The notes under the pieces: model-generated
The model's database searches: none
What the model was told of the DNA's origin: nothing
The model's input: only the letters and a program-made list of their open reading frames with translations
Shown here: positions 35,769 to 47,528 of the stretch, one piece after another
How the letters are laid out: each line of letters begins with the position of its first letter
How positions within the stretch are numbered: the first letter of the stretch is position 1
Source: Ahaetulla prasina
Taxonomy: Eukaryota > Chordata > Lepidosauria > Squamata > Colubridae
Length of the DNA stretch: 64,000 bases
Assembly: GCF_028640845.1 (NCBI RefSeq)
Contig: NC_080540.1
Location: forward strand, 230,128,794-230,192,793
Direction of reading: 5' to 3'
Made by a program: the position numbers and the translations under genes

Positions 35769-35772
35769 CATG

Positions 35773-37299
35773 CATTGTTAATTATGTTTCTTTCAACAAT
35801 TTTTAGAATCTATTAAGACTTATCTGAACAAATCGTATAAGCAGTTTTATGATCTGCTTATGTATTTCACACATGTGCATGTGCCTTAAATATGTTCCTC
35901 ACATGGTTAATGATGTTGGTATGCAAAATACTTAACAGTGGTTTTCTTAGTTATTTTTAGAATAATTTTGTAAAGCTGGCCTGTTATTTTAAGATAAGAT
36001 GTTATTGGGAAAGTGAATGAAGTATTATTTAGACAGATGATCAGTTATGTGGCCTAGCTCTTAACAAGGGCCATTTCCTGACTCCTGATTTATGGCATTA
36101 TCCAACCATTGCTGGACCTGTATAACAAAAAATAAACACAGCTTTAAAACGCCTGAGTGATATTATGAGCTCAAATGAAGTAAGAAACAACAGAAGTGTA
36201 TCTGTTACAACTGTTCCAAATTTCATTTTTTTAAAAACTATGTAGACATTTCATTTCCCTTCCAGATGTAAGCTGAAGTTTGACTATACTATGGCAAAAC
36301 TGGAAAGTTTAGGGGTTGGGAAAGACTGAGCTAGATGCATGATTTGCATGCATGATTGTTTTATTACAAGATAAAAGTAGGATGTTAAAAGTTTTAACTA
36401 TGTGTTTAATTATTATATAAGGTGCATAAACTGGCTATTTGTTTCTGCTGCTTAATGTGTGCAGAATGTCTTATGTTAGTCTCCCAAAACATGGACCATT
36501 TGTTTAAATTTATTTACAGGAACAAAAGCTACATCTGGAAATGCAGAACAAACCCGTCTACTCTGTTTGCCTAGTTACTGCTTCCTCTATGAAGGAAGGC
36601 CTCCTGTGCAAAAATTATGAGGGGGAAAAAATGGGTAAGGTCTGGTGCATAATTATCAGAAGAACATTCCAAAACAATTGGGTGGGTGGGGAACAGAATA
36701 CCCTGAGAAGAAGATAAAGAAGGAATTGATACTAATGTTAATGGTGAGGCAAAGCAGCAGATAAGAAAACTGTATTTTCAGGATTTAGCAGGGTTCCTGT
36801 AAATGCATTTGTTTTTGTTTTTTTAAAAGACACCCTACCCCCAAAAATTTACAAAACAACAGAACAGTTGAAGTTGTTCTATGCCTTGCAGGGAGATCAA
36901 TTCTCCTTTGGAAGAGAAGCAAGTATGGAAGCCAGCTTTGTGCTGCTTGCATGCTAGGAGTGACTGGGATTGTAATCTTTCCCAGCTAACACCCAGCATT
37001 CCTGGTCTATCCCCCCCCAACATAACTTTGTTTACAGAAGTTTCTACAGCAAATTCGACTATTCAATGCAGAGCGAATACTGGTGGGGCCGCACCAACAG
37101 ACTGCACTGCAGGCTGCAGATGTACGTGCATCCGAGCCACATGCTGTTCAGGCAAAAGTACAGGCATCGCCCTTTTAAAGCTGTTCTGCAGGCGGCAGAA
37201 GGGAGGAGGAGAAGGAGAAGGAGAGGAGTTCATCTGAGGACACAGTCCCAGTTCTCAGAAATCCCTTCGCTGCTGGAACATCGAGCTCCCTTTACTGCA
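35773..37299. other. Unassigned upstream DNA
   Basis: No recognised repeat or gene. A splice-bounded open stretch at 36520-36634 is treated as a weak candidate in the findings. Confidence 0.35.
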
Positions 37300-40090
37300 G
37301 TTGAACAAACTGCCCTAGATTGGGGGCTGGTGAGCCCGCCCCCAGCTTGTGCATGAAGCTCAGGGCGTCCATACCCACGTGAGCTGCACTGAAATTAGCA
37401 CCTCCACCTCCGAGACAGACAGAAACAGATAGAAAGAAGAGGGAAGCTGGATGGGGAAGAAAGAGGAGAGCAGCCCAGTGACAGCTAAGGTAGCTGCGTG
37501 ACATCTGGCCTAAGGCCATGCTGCTTTCATCCAGTGGAAATGCTGGATGATGTTCTCCCTTTTCGACTTCAGGGTTGAAGGCGGCTTTTTCATTGATCCT
37601 GGCGCCGGCGTTTGCACTTTTCAGTTGCAAATACGCGCGAACAGCCTGCAAAAATGGGCGCGAGGCAAATCGACTGCCCGCCACCTACTCCGCGCCCTTC
37701 CCGCCCTCGCTGCGAGAGCAGCTTATGTGAAATGGAAATGTTTGGGAAGCCGCTGGTGCAACAAGGTATTTTGAGGTAGCCAGCTCCACCCTTTCACACG
37801 CACGCACGCCCTTGCGGTGGTGGTGGAGGAGGAAGAGGAGGAGGAAGACTTTCGGTCACCCCGAGAGCGCCCGGGCTCAATAAAATAAGGAAACGAACCT
37901 AAACCCATGGCTATTTATAAACAGAAGGATTAGACCCCGAAGTAATCAACCCCAGGGGTTCTTCTGGATTTTTTTTTTAAAAAACACGCCCCCTGCATCG
38001 CCCTCCATTGTGGCACGCGTGTACGCAAATGACACATTTGCAATTATCTGTATACAGTGGAGCCTCCACCCCCCCCCCCGCCTGTAGCTCTGTGATTCAG
38101 ATGGGTGCGTTTCCTGTAGAGGGGTGTGTGCATGTGAGTGTGTGTGTGTGTTAGCAGTGTGTTCTATCTCCTTCTCCGCCCTCTCCTTTTCTCGCCTTCC
38201 TTCCTCTTCCTCTTCCTCGCTCAAATGCTGTATGTAAAAGGCTCTCCAGCCATGTCCCCGGGTGGTTGCCTCCGTTAAGTCTCTCCTTTCCGGAGGTGAC
38301 CCTAAAAGCGCGCCACATCAAACCTGCTCGTGCATGCACCCTCCCACGCCCACTTGGCCCCTTTCCAAAGGGGACCTTCAAGGATCCGAGTCCGGGCGTG
38401 CTCGGGGATTCTTCCTCTAACAAGCACGGGTGGGGTGGGGTGGGGTGAGTCGGGTGACGAGATTTTCGAGCAGCAGCCAGAAAGAAAATGTCTGTAGAGG
38501 AACGCGGTTTCTGGAAGGAAACAGGTTGTTCTAGCAAACGATAATCTTCGCCTCAGCTTTGGAGGCCCACGCCCCCTCCTCGCATTATTTTAGATCTCCC
38601 CCTGCGAGGCGTGACATCAACGCTCTCCCACCCCTCGCCCCATTCCTCCGCTTCTGCTACTTGTCCCCTTCATTCCTCCCTCCCCCTCTCCTGCCCGCGC
38701 TTCCTCCCCCGGCGCTTTGCTTCCTCCCCGGCCGCCCACCACCTCCCTTGCCGCCTGTCACACACACCCCTTCCCGTCCCCTACACTCCCGCCTCGCAGC
38801 CGCGGCGGCAGTCGCCTCCTTCCTCTCCTCAGCCCCAGCCCCTCCCGCCGCCTCTCTGTCTCCTCCCCGTTTCACCTCAAATAACCCCCCGTTCCCTCCT
38901 CGCCGCCCTCCCTCCCTCCGCCTCTCAGCCTCCCGCATGCCTCCATGTTGTACACACGGAAAGAGCGCGCTCGCCGGCTCGGCTTTTGCCCGCAGCCTGC
39001 CGCACCCCTCAAGCCCACGGGCCCCCCCTCGCGCGGGGGGGGGTTTGTCAAGAGAGGGGAGCACCCAAGGCTTATTGAGGCCAGGATGCCCTCCGCCGCC
39101 GCCTCCCCCGCTGCATTTTCCAATTCACTTTGCACGGGGGCCGCCGCCCCGCTGGAGCAACCATGCTCCTGGCACTGGCGGGGGCGCCACATTCAGTCCC
39201 CGCCGCAAGGACAGAGCGGACGAGTGGGAGGGGGGCACCTCCCTCTGCCACCCCCCTCCCTCAGCCGGGAGCAAAGGCGCCTTCCGAAAGCAGAGCGTGA
39301 GGGGAGGAGGGGCGGGGGCGCCGCAGCTGTTGCTTCCCTCCTGGAAGCCGCGGCTGGCATTGCCGGCGCTTAGCTGTTTACTTTCGCTCTTTCCCTAGCT
39401 GGGCAGCCCCGAGCGGCAAACATGCGCAGCCGGCAGTCATGAGATTTCCCTGGAAAGGGTGTCGCCGCGGTTGAACTTTTGTGGGTTTTTTTATGTGGGA
39501 AGGTTACGCCAGAGCTGGGTGAAATCCAGCGCGGGGCGGGGTGGGGGGACACTTTGTGGTGGTTTCGGATTACACGGCCCGCTTTCGTGGGAATTTCTTT
39601 ATTCGCACGCGGGGCTCCTCCCGCCGCTTTGCTCGGCTCCGCGCGCGAGAAGCAGCGGGGGTGGGGGGCGCCCGATGAAAATAGTCCCCTCCCCTCGAGG
39701 TTCCCCCTGCTGGGAACCCTCCCTCCCACCAGGAGGGAAGGGCCGTGGGCATCGCGTGGCGGTTGCTGGACGCCTCTTCTCGGCTAGGAGGAATGTCTCT
39801 TCGTTCCAGCACATCAAAGCTGCAAAGAACATGAGGAATCTACCTCAGCCACGTAGCAAACATTCCGCAGGACAGGCTGTGCAGCACCCGCGTCCCTTAT
39901 CTTTTGACACTTTCCCCAAAAGATGCAGCCGAACGCGCTGCTCTCACCAGCCGCCCGCGGGGGACACTTCCCGCCGCCTGGCTCTTCTAGGGGGCGATCC
40001 TGAGCCGTTGGACCAGGATCACCTTCCCGCCAGAATCCCAACCTCGGGGATCTTGTTTGTTTACCCACTCGAGGACTGGCGGGAATTCGA
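37300..40090. promoter_or_regulatory. Second CpG-rich region, candidate promoter
   Basis: GC- and CpG-rich DNA, densest at 38,550-39,420 and 39,500-40,090, with many GC boxes, C-runs and a CA/TG run near 38,135-38,155. Long open frames occur (such as 38559-39398, plus strand), but they are proline/serine-rich low-complexity translations of C-rich DNA and exist on both strands. I see no conserved domain. It is best read as an unmethylated promoter-type island for a non-coding or unrecognised transcript, or a distal KLF9 regulatory region. Confidence 0.6.
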
Positions 40091-40658
40091 GCCGAAGTGA
40101 AGCTATGTTTTGATTGCTGTTATTTTGGCTTGGTGCATTTTTTTTTACAAAGGGCGTGCTGAAGATGCAGCGATTCCTCTATATTTTGTTTCCTTTTAGT
40201 TTCCACCAGCCACAGGCTGAGAGATCAGAGATAGGATTACTTCGGATCTAAAGTAACTTTATATATATATATAGGAGGGTGTTGCAAACAAAGAACCCTA
40301 ATGCTTTCTTGATTTTAGTCAGTTTGAAATGCTAACTGAAAGGGGAAAGCCTTCCTAGATTTTCATAATTTGTTCAGATTTCCTAGCATCAGGTTTGGAT
40401 TACTTCACCTCTCCATTGCTTAAGGGCTATCTTTGATTGATTGATTGATTGACTGAAGCCTGTACTTCCTGTAGGAGTTCAAGCTCTCCCATTTCAGTTT
40501 CCACCATAATCAGAATCCAGAGAGAAAGGGGTCAACCTACTTTCCAAAGCACCTGAAGGCCAGACAAGGAATAGTGGATGGAAACTGATCAAGGAGAGAT
40601 TCAACCTAGAAATAAGGAGACAGTGAGAACAATCAACCAATAGAACAGCTTGCCTTCA

Positions 40659-41333
40659 TGTGGCTTTTCTCGCGGCCAGCGGGCTCGCCACGAAAGGGTC
40701 TGGGCAGTCCCCGCGCCAGACGGAGTGAGAAATGAATAAGCAGAGTCCAATTCTCCTCGGGGTGAGCGAGCCCCGAGCTAGCTCGAAACAACCCTTTTAT
40801 TAAGATTAGGGGTTAGGGGTGGGTTACAGAAGGTAAGCAGGGGTGGTTACATATTAGCATATATTCAACACGTGAACACGTGACTACAAGCACATCCACA
40901 AGCCTATGATTTTGGGAGAAAGATCATGATTCTTGGGAGGAGTTTTACCATGAAGTGGTTCTTTGTTCTCCGCTTTTTGCCTACGTGGTACAGCAAACAG
41001 AAATACATCTTGAGACATCCTGACTACATACTAATAAATCTCATATAATTGTGTGTAGGAGCAAACTTCTTTTGAAGCTCTGTGAAGTTGACCTTATCAG
41101 AGAAGGAATGTTCTGTGGCTATCTCATAGGTGTTGTTACATTTACAGGCCAAACATCTTTGCAACCTTGGCATCAAACAGATTTCTGCTTACATGATAAC
41201 AATTAGCCAAACTTACCTATGCTGATATTTTTGCACATAAGCAATTTCTCAAAACTCGCTCATGCTTATATTTGCACATAAGTATTTTTATAAACAGTTT
41301 CATAAAGGGGTTCATATGGCATATATTGCAACA
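40659..41333 (-). repeat. Class II provirus 3' LTR
   Basis: 675 bp. An AATAAA on the minus strand (complement at 40796-40801) may be the poly(A) signal or a TATA-like box. It pairs with 46419-47089. Confidence 0.9.
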
Positions 41334-41347
41334 TCTCCTCTGTTTTT
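41334..41347 (-). other. Polypurine tract
   Basis: The minus strand reads AAAACAGAGGAGA directly before the 3' LTR, the expected primer for plus-strand DNA synthesis. Confidence 0.7.
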
Positions 41348-43155
41348 ATTTTTTAGGACCAGACAATCCGTCGGTTTCATGTTGGTGTAAACACAAATAT
41401 TAGCCATACTATCCTTGTCTATTTCTTATTCGTCAACCAGGCAGAAATTGTTAGGTGCAGTTTGGGTGTAATCATCTTCGAGTTCTTCAATAGCCAGTAA
41501 AGATAAACTTTTAGAAATTGTTCTAACAAAAATAGGTAGAATACAAGGTAAATTATACATCCTAATGCAATTATACCAACTACAACTATAATAGCTTGTA
41601 AATCATATCAAAGTTAAGTCCGTTAGTTTTTTCTTTGAGTCCTGTACAATGTCAGATGGTCAATATAGAAGCAGCATTCTTCCTTTAAAACCACACACAA
41701 TCCACCTTCTTGGAGAAAGAAAAGGCCAAAGGAGCAATAAATGTCTCTTGTAGGAAGAAAAGAGTCAGTTGCCATCAATCTTTTGATGGTAGGGACTGAT
41801 ATGTCGACCAGGGCCTCAAGGTCTCACCGTTGATGTGGATGTTCGCTGCTGACAGAAATCTCAAAATACAAATCTTTACATGAATACATAAAACAAGAAA
41901 GAACCAAACTGTCTTAAAAAGTCTTTTGATCGTTACATGTTTAAAAGACATGAGAAAGGGTCCCCTCCTCCTCCCTTTCTGGGTGAAAAAAGGCATTGTT
42001 GGAGGATTAGGGAGGGGGCCAAGGGGGAATAGATAGCTTGCATGTAGAACTGAAATAGAAACAACAAACATACAAATCTCAGTTTTGTTTTTTAACAAAG
42101 GTATGGTAGAAGACAGAGAAAAAGACAATCAATCAATAAAGACCCAACTCCCACCCTTTTTATTTATGTGTGGAAGTTGGTCACTAACAAAACCATGCTA
42201 TCAAAAACTTTCAAAAACAAACCACATTATATCTTAGCAAAATCACCATCTGTCTTACTTTACTCATACTTTTCTAACTTCCTAAAACTTTCTCAGCACT
42301 AGTATCAAAACATCCTCTTAACTCTCTCTTCACATACTGTAACCTTCTAACTTATCACATCCTGTAACTTTCTAACGTATCTCTGAAATAGTTCCTAAAA
42401 CAGGGCACATATTGTGCTGCTAAAAAGAAAAAGAAACAATACAAACAGCAAATAAGGGTTTAAACTTTTGGGTGAGTCAGTTTATGTGGAAAACCTGAGT
42501 GCATTTTTCAAAAAACAGATAAGAAGATAGCCATTTGTCTGAAATGCTATAGGGTTTCCTGCCTGGGCAGGGGGTTGGACTAGAAGACCTCCAAGGGTCC
42601 CTTTCAACTCTCTTTATATATGTTAACAGGTTCAAAAATACAAAGCTAAATGAAACATTTTGAGTCAAACTCAGTGCTTTGAAAACATTTATAAAGGTAT
42701 AGATTTAATCAGGCAGTTTAAACCTCAAAAAGTTCCAGAAAAAGGAAAATTAAAAATTAAAAGCAAAAGCAAAATTGTATGTAGGGTTAAAAATTAAAAT
42801 CAAAATTGTTTTCATGGTTAAAAAGAAAATATATCTGCATAGTTTTGTACATAGCTTTTTACAAAAGCAATGCTTCCAGAGAGCCTAATTGCCCCTCCCT
42901 TCTCAGACAAGAAAGAAGAGAGAAAAAAAAATGGAGTGGGGGTGAATGGTTCTCCCCCGTAGCCCACCCTTTTCCCTGGCACTGCAAGGAACGAAGGGGG
43001 GGTAGTTAAGATAAGCCAGCGAGGAGAGAGGGAGAGAAAAAAACTTTTAAAAATAGTCTGAGCTATCGCACCCATGGGGGAAAAGGAGGGGTGCTCTGGG
43101 GGAAGGGAGGCAGTGTCCAGTAGCTGAAAGGCAACAGGGAACTACAGCATTCTTT
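41348..43155 (-). pseudogene. Decayed envelope region of the class II provirus
   Basis: This is the place of env, between integrase and the 3' LTR. A transmembrane-subunit landmark is visible on the minus strand at about 41671-41697: a Cys-x6-Cys-Cys motif, as in gamma-type and D-type betaretroviral envelopes. Stops follow within a few codons and no long open frame remains, so no functional envelope can be made. A CR1 fragment (42520-42635) is inserted in it. The rest of the surface subunit was not recognised. Confidence 0.55.
42520..42635 (+). mobile_element. CR1 3' end inserted in the provirus
   Basis: Contains the CR1 block cctgcctgggcagggggttggac in shortened form plus the ccaagggtccctttcaactc end. 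It is strongly 5'-truncated and is younger than the provirus or inherited by its source copy. Confidence 0.75.
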
Positions 43156-45450
43156 CTAGTTGAGGGATGGCTGAAGGGGACCGTCTTTAACCAAATACGG
43201 TCTGGTGTGTCTGGCTGGAACCCAAAGCACTCGGTCCGGCAGCTGGATGGCTGTGTAACCTCGACCCCAGGTGATGAGATCAGCAGGCCCTTTCCATGTC
43301 AGGTCAGGTAATTCGCGGTAGTATACCTGTGGTTTGGGTAGACCTGCAGATGGGGGAGGGGAAAAATGTCGCTCTGCAGCGGTCGCGAGCAGTTGTCCAG
43401 TTAAGTTTAAAAAATTCAACACATATAAACAACGATTCAAGGTATCTTGCACTGCTGGGAGGCCAGGGGCATTTTTCCCCTGTTGTTTGGTGTATCGGTC
43501 AAGGGCTGTTTTTAATGTCTGGTTGGCGCGTTCTACCAGAGCTTGACCTTGGCTGTTGTATGGAATTCCGAATTTGTGAGTAATGTTCCACCGTCCATGA
43601 AGTCTGCAAATGCAGCACTGGTGTAGGCAGGACCATTATCTGTTTTTAGTTCTTTGGGGCATCCCAGCGATGCAAAGGTCCGAATACAATGATTGATTAC
43701 ATGTTTAGTGGCTTCTCCCCTTTGTGGGGTGGCCATGATGAAGCCTGAGAAGGTATCCACTGATACATGTAAGAATTTCCATGGAGCAAAGGATGGATAT
43801 TGAGTAACATCCATTTGCCAAAGTTGACAGGCCACTGTTCCTCTTGGGTTGGCCCCATCGGAAGAGAGTTACCTTGGCGGCTGCAGGTAGGGCATTGATG
43901 TATTATAGCAGATGCCTCAGCAACCGTTAAACCAAATTGTTTCATGAGCGCCTTTTTATTTTGATGAAAATAAGCGTGACTCTCCCAGGGAGATTGGGGA
44001 GAGAGAGACAGAACAGATAGTGAAGTACTAACAGAGGCAGCGGCAGCTGCAGCATCGGCCACATTATTGCCTTTTTGAAGTATTCCAGGCAGAGGCTGGT
44101 GGCTTCGAATGTGTGAAACATGAAAAGGAAGATGTCGAGCAGAAATGAGTGTTTGTAGTTTGAGAAACAAAGATAGCAGTTCTGCATCCAGGGAGGGAGC
44201 CAGATATGATTCATAGAGAGCTAATAATTTGAGTGACATATAGACTGTCTAAGATGAGATTGAAAGGTTCATCAGAAAAGTTTTGAAAAGCCAATATAGA
44301 AGCAAAGAGTTCTGCTCTCTGGGCAGATTTTTGAGGAGGAGTAATTTTAGTGTACCACTGACCACCTTTCTGCCAAGCACAGGCACCATAAGACTTGCTG
44401 CCATCAGCAAAGACAGTGAGGGCATTAGGTAGTGGTTGGGGAGAGAAGGGGGAATTCCAGGAGAAAGGAATGGTTCTTAGAAGTAGCAGTCGTGGGTCTG
44501 GTGGCGGATGGCAGGAGACTTTTCCTGGCCATTCGGCAAGTGCAAATTGCAATTCATCAGAAACAGACAACAAAGATTCCCAAATAGACAAAGAAAAAGG
44601 AACATATAAAATAGATGGTTCTATTCCAGCGAGGAGTTTACTCCTAGATCTAATCTTTGTAATGAGCAGTGCTAATTGTGTAGGCTTTGAAGTTAAAGAA
44701 GTGCGTGAAGTGTGAGGAAGATGAAACCATTCTAGGATTAGAAGTTTCTCCTCCTTTTGAACTAATGCCCCAGTAGGGAGCATTACAGTGTTGACAATGA
44801 GCATGCCAAATGGGATGTTAGGGGCAAGTCTGTCTACCCATATGTGTTTTAGGGTTAGATTGACTTGATGCATGGCATGCGTTTGTTGATCGGTCAGTTG
44901 TATACGGTCTGATGGTTGAGAGCCTTGTGTGAGGGCTGTGAACAGTGGAGATAATTGAGCAGTGGTTAGAGCTGTGTAAGAGCGAATCCAATTCAGTGTC
45001 CCCAAGTATTGCTGTAGCTGAACTAAAGTGGGCTTGTTTGAAAGGTAGAGGGTTGGCACATTCGGGGCCGCTGACCTGAGACCCGTATATCCTAAATAAG
45101 AGAAGGGGGGGTGGGATTGAATTTTTTCTGGGGCAACAGTAAGGCCACCCTTCTGAAGGGTGTGTAAGAGTTTTGGCAATTGCTGTTTGACTGTGCCTGG
45201 GGGCCCAGGCGCAGCGACAAGAATGTCATCCATATAATGATACACAAGAAAAGAAGGGAACAAAGAACGAAAAGGTTGGAGAATTTTCAATGAAATCAGA
45301 ATACAACTCATTGGGTTTCTGGCGGATAGAAGCAAAGAGGAGACGGATGACTTAGGGTCATCCACTTTGAGAAAGGCAGATAAGATTATGGCATTAAGTG
45401 GAGGAACAGGAGTGCGGGGAAGCAGCTTGCAATGCAATGGTGTTAACAGC
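43156..45450 (-). pseudogene. Retroviral pol (reverse transcriptase, RNase H, integrase), broken
   Basis: From right to left: a reverse transcriptase lacking its N-terminal part, with the YMDD catalytic motif at 45236-45225. RNase H follows with its D-E-D residues visible (FADGS, AELFA and LDSLY segments, about 44,405-44,240) and its C-terminal His/Asp part in another frame near 44,080-44,150. Integrase has an HHCC zinc region (about 43,860-43,990) and a catalytic core with both Asp residues (near 43,750 and 43,630) and the Glu region near 43,530-43,560. A C-terminal GP...WGRG domain lies near 43,250. At least three frames are used, so frameshifts have killed it. No protease was seen. Confidence 0.85.
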
Positions 45451-46319
45451 ACCTTCCCTAGAAGATGGTCAGCGGTGATGCCGGCGGGAGGTTCCAGGCC
45501 ACCGCCACTCTTACCCTTGCCGCCAAACAGATTCAAAATCAGAAATTGCGAAGAGGAAAGTAGCATAGAGGCAATATTTTTCCAATCTTCCGGAATCAAT
45601 TCATGACCATTGGCCATGGAAGTAAGCAAACCCCTGGTATAAGGACTCTGAATCCCATATTCTGCCACTGCCCTTTTAAGATCTTTAACCATTTTGAAAT
45701 CAAGGGGTTGATGACCTCGAATTTTTTGATTAGGATTTTGGGTCATCTATAAGGGCAACAGGAAACATTTGCAAATCCTCTAAGGAAAGGTCCCCCGTTG
45801 CCATCGCTCTCTTCAGTCCAGCTGCGAGAGCAGAATGAGACGAGGTCTCCCCGTCCGCAGTTAGCGGAGGCGGAGGGGGGGCAGATGGTGGAGATGTTTC
45901 AGTTAAAGAGGCAATGTTGGAACATTTTACCTCAAGAGATTTTTGCTGCGTGGAGGCATCCTCGTATGGAGGTGGAGATGCAGCGTTGAGCGCCATGGCA
46001 TCGCTCGAATCTCTGATAGCCTTTTCATAAATCTCCAGGCTAATAACAATTACTTGACAAGTTACAATCAAATCATGATTGGCTTTAGGGGGGTCATTTA
46101 AATATTTCAATATGCGCCTCCATTTTTTAGATGTAATATCCCCTGAAGGGGGATAGCTGGGATATTTTGCCAAATCAATTTCAATAATTTGACTAGATCA
46201 TTTGCTGAAATTGAGGGTAAAGGTTTGCCATGGTTCATACAAATAATTTTTGCAGCCTTAATAAGGTCTCCAAGTTCTTGGAGGTGCGTAACCTGGCCCT
46301 TGGACAACCCGTTCCCCAT
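45451..46319 (-). pseudogene. Retroviral gag (matrix, late domain, capsid start), broken
   Basis: The ATG at 46319 begins MGNGLSKGQ, an N-myristoylation signal of matrix. The matrix coding shifts frame near 46,110-46,170 and continues to a PPPY late-budding motif near 45,970. It shifts again near 45,740 into the N-terminal capsid domain (PLDFKMVKDLKRAV, then EYGIQSPYT), which stops making sense at about 45,450. There it runs directly into reverse-transcriptase sequence. The capsid C-terminus, nucleocapsid zinc knuckles and protease are missing. Confidence 0.85.
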
Positions 46320-46337
46320 ACTTACTAAGTCTTACGA
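46320..46337 (-). promoter_or_regulatory. Splice-donor-like site touching gag start
   Basis: The minus strand reads AGTAAGTATGGGG: a consensus GTAAGT donor immediately before the gag ATG. The untranslated leader from primer site to gag ATG is only about 80 bases. Confidence 0.5.
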
Positions 46338-46398
46338 CTGGAGCGCCTCACTGGCGAAAGTACGGGGCATCAAGGCGAACAACCAGGACCGGGATCAA

Positions 46399-46416
46399 AT
46401 CACGTCGGGGTCACCA
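46399..46416 (-). other. Primer-binding site, tRNA-Trp type
   Basis: The minus strand reads TGGTGACCCCGACGTGAT two bases inside the 5' LTR. From memory this equals the tryptophan-tRNA primer site of avian sarcoma-leukosis viruses. Confidence 0.8.
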
Positions 46417-46418
46417 GT

Positions 46419-47089
46419 TGTGGCTTTTCTCGCGCCAGCGGGCTCGCCACGAAAGGGTCTGGGCAATCCCAGCGCCAGACGGAGTGAGAAATGAATAAGC
46501 AGAGTCCAATTCTCCTCGGGTGAGCGAGCCCGAGCTAGCTCGAAACAACCCTTTTATTAAGATTAGGGGTTAGGGGTGGTTACAGAAGGTAAGCAGGGGT
46601 GGTTACATATTAGCATATATTCAACACGTGAACACGTGACTACAAGCACATCCACAAGCCTATGATTTTGGGAGAAAGATCATGATTCTTGGGAGGAGTT
46701 TTACCATGAAGTGGTTCTTTGTTCTCTGCTTTTTGCCTACGTGGTACAGCAAACAGAAATACATCTTGAGACATCCTGACTACATACTAATAAATCTCAT
46801 ATAATTGTGTGTAGGAGCAAACTTCTTTTGAAGCTCTATGAAGCTGACCTTATCAGAGAAGGAATGTTCTGTGGCTATCTCATAGGTGTTGTTACATTTA
46901 CTGGCAAACATCTTTGTAACCTTGGCATCAAACAGATTTCTGCTTACATGATAACAATTAGCCAGACTTACCTATGCTGATATTTTTGCACATAAGCAAT
47001 TTCTCAAAACTTGCTCATGCTTATATTTGCACATAAGTAATTTCATAAACAGTTTCATAAAGGGGTTCATATGGCATAATATCGCAACA
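46419..47089 (-). repeat. Class II provirus 5' LTR
   Basis: 671 bp, pairing with 40659-41333. The AATAAA complement is at 46553-46558. Confidence 0.9.
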
Positions 47090-47169
47090 CCTTCAGAAGT
47101 TGTGGGAACTTTATCACTGGAAGCTTTCAAGAAGAGACTGGACTGCCATCTGTCAGAAATGGTGTAGGG

Positions 47170-47491
47170 CTGGGATGGCGAACCTATGGCACGTGTGCCA
47201 CAGGTGGCACATGGAGCCATATCGGTAGGTACACGAGCTCAAAAGCAGGTCCCACTGGAAGTTAGCAAATGGGCAGTTACTGGCTTCTAGAGCTGGGTGG
47301 GAAACGCTGTTTTCGCCCGCTCCAGGCTCCTAGAAAGCTCTGGAGCCTGGGGAGAGTGAAAAATGGGCCTACTGGGCCCACAGTACCATAAGCGGGGGGA
47401 GGCGGGACACATAGAATTATGGGTGTGGGGACATGCTCGTGCGACTCCCCCTGCTTTTGGCATGCAATGGCAAAAAGGTTAGCCATCACTG
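47170..47491. mobile_element. hAT-type MITE (CAGTGATGGC family) nested in CR1
   Basis: Ends CTGGGATGGCGAACC and GGTTAGCCATCACTG. The flanks gtgtaggg and gtgtagag match at 7 of 8 positions, and CR1 resumes after the right flank. Confidence 0.75.
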
Positions 47492-47528
47492 GTGTAGAGT
47501 CTCCTGCTTGGGCAGGGAGTTGGACTAG

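Larger units (their letters stand above)
40659..47089 (-). mobile_element. Class II (betaretrovirus-like) endogenous provirus
   Basis: A 6.4-kb provirus on the minus strand. The LTRs begin TGTTGC and end CCACA; the 6-bp duplication ccttca lies at 40653-40658 and 47090-47095, as is typical for class II elements. In order from the right come the 5' LTR, primer-binding site, gag, deleted gag/pro/pol junction, reverse transcriptase, RNase H, integrase, a decayed envelope region, polypurine tract and 3' LTR. By eye the LTRs differ by about a dozen substitutions and six small indels over about 670 bp, so the insertion is fairly young. Frameshifts and the internal deletion make it defective. Confidence 0.9.

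Noticed and set aside
38559..39398. 279-codon plus-strand open frame in the second CpG island
   Set aside because: Proline/serine-rich translation of C-rich DNA with comparable open frames on both strands; no domain or splice evidence.
40820..40840. Telomere-like TTAGGGG repeats in the LTR
   Set aside because: Only two imperfect units, present in both LTRs as part of the retroviral repeat.
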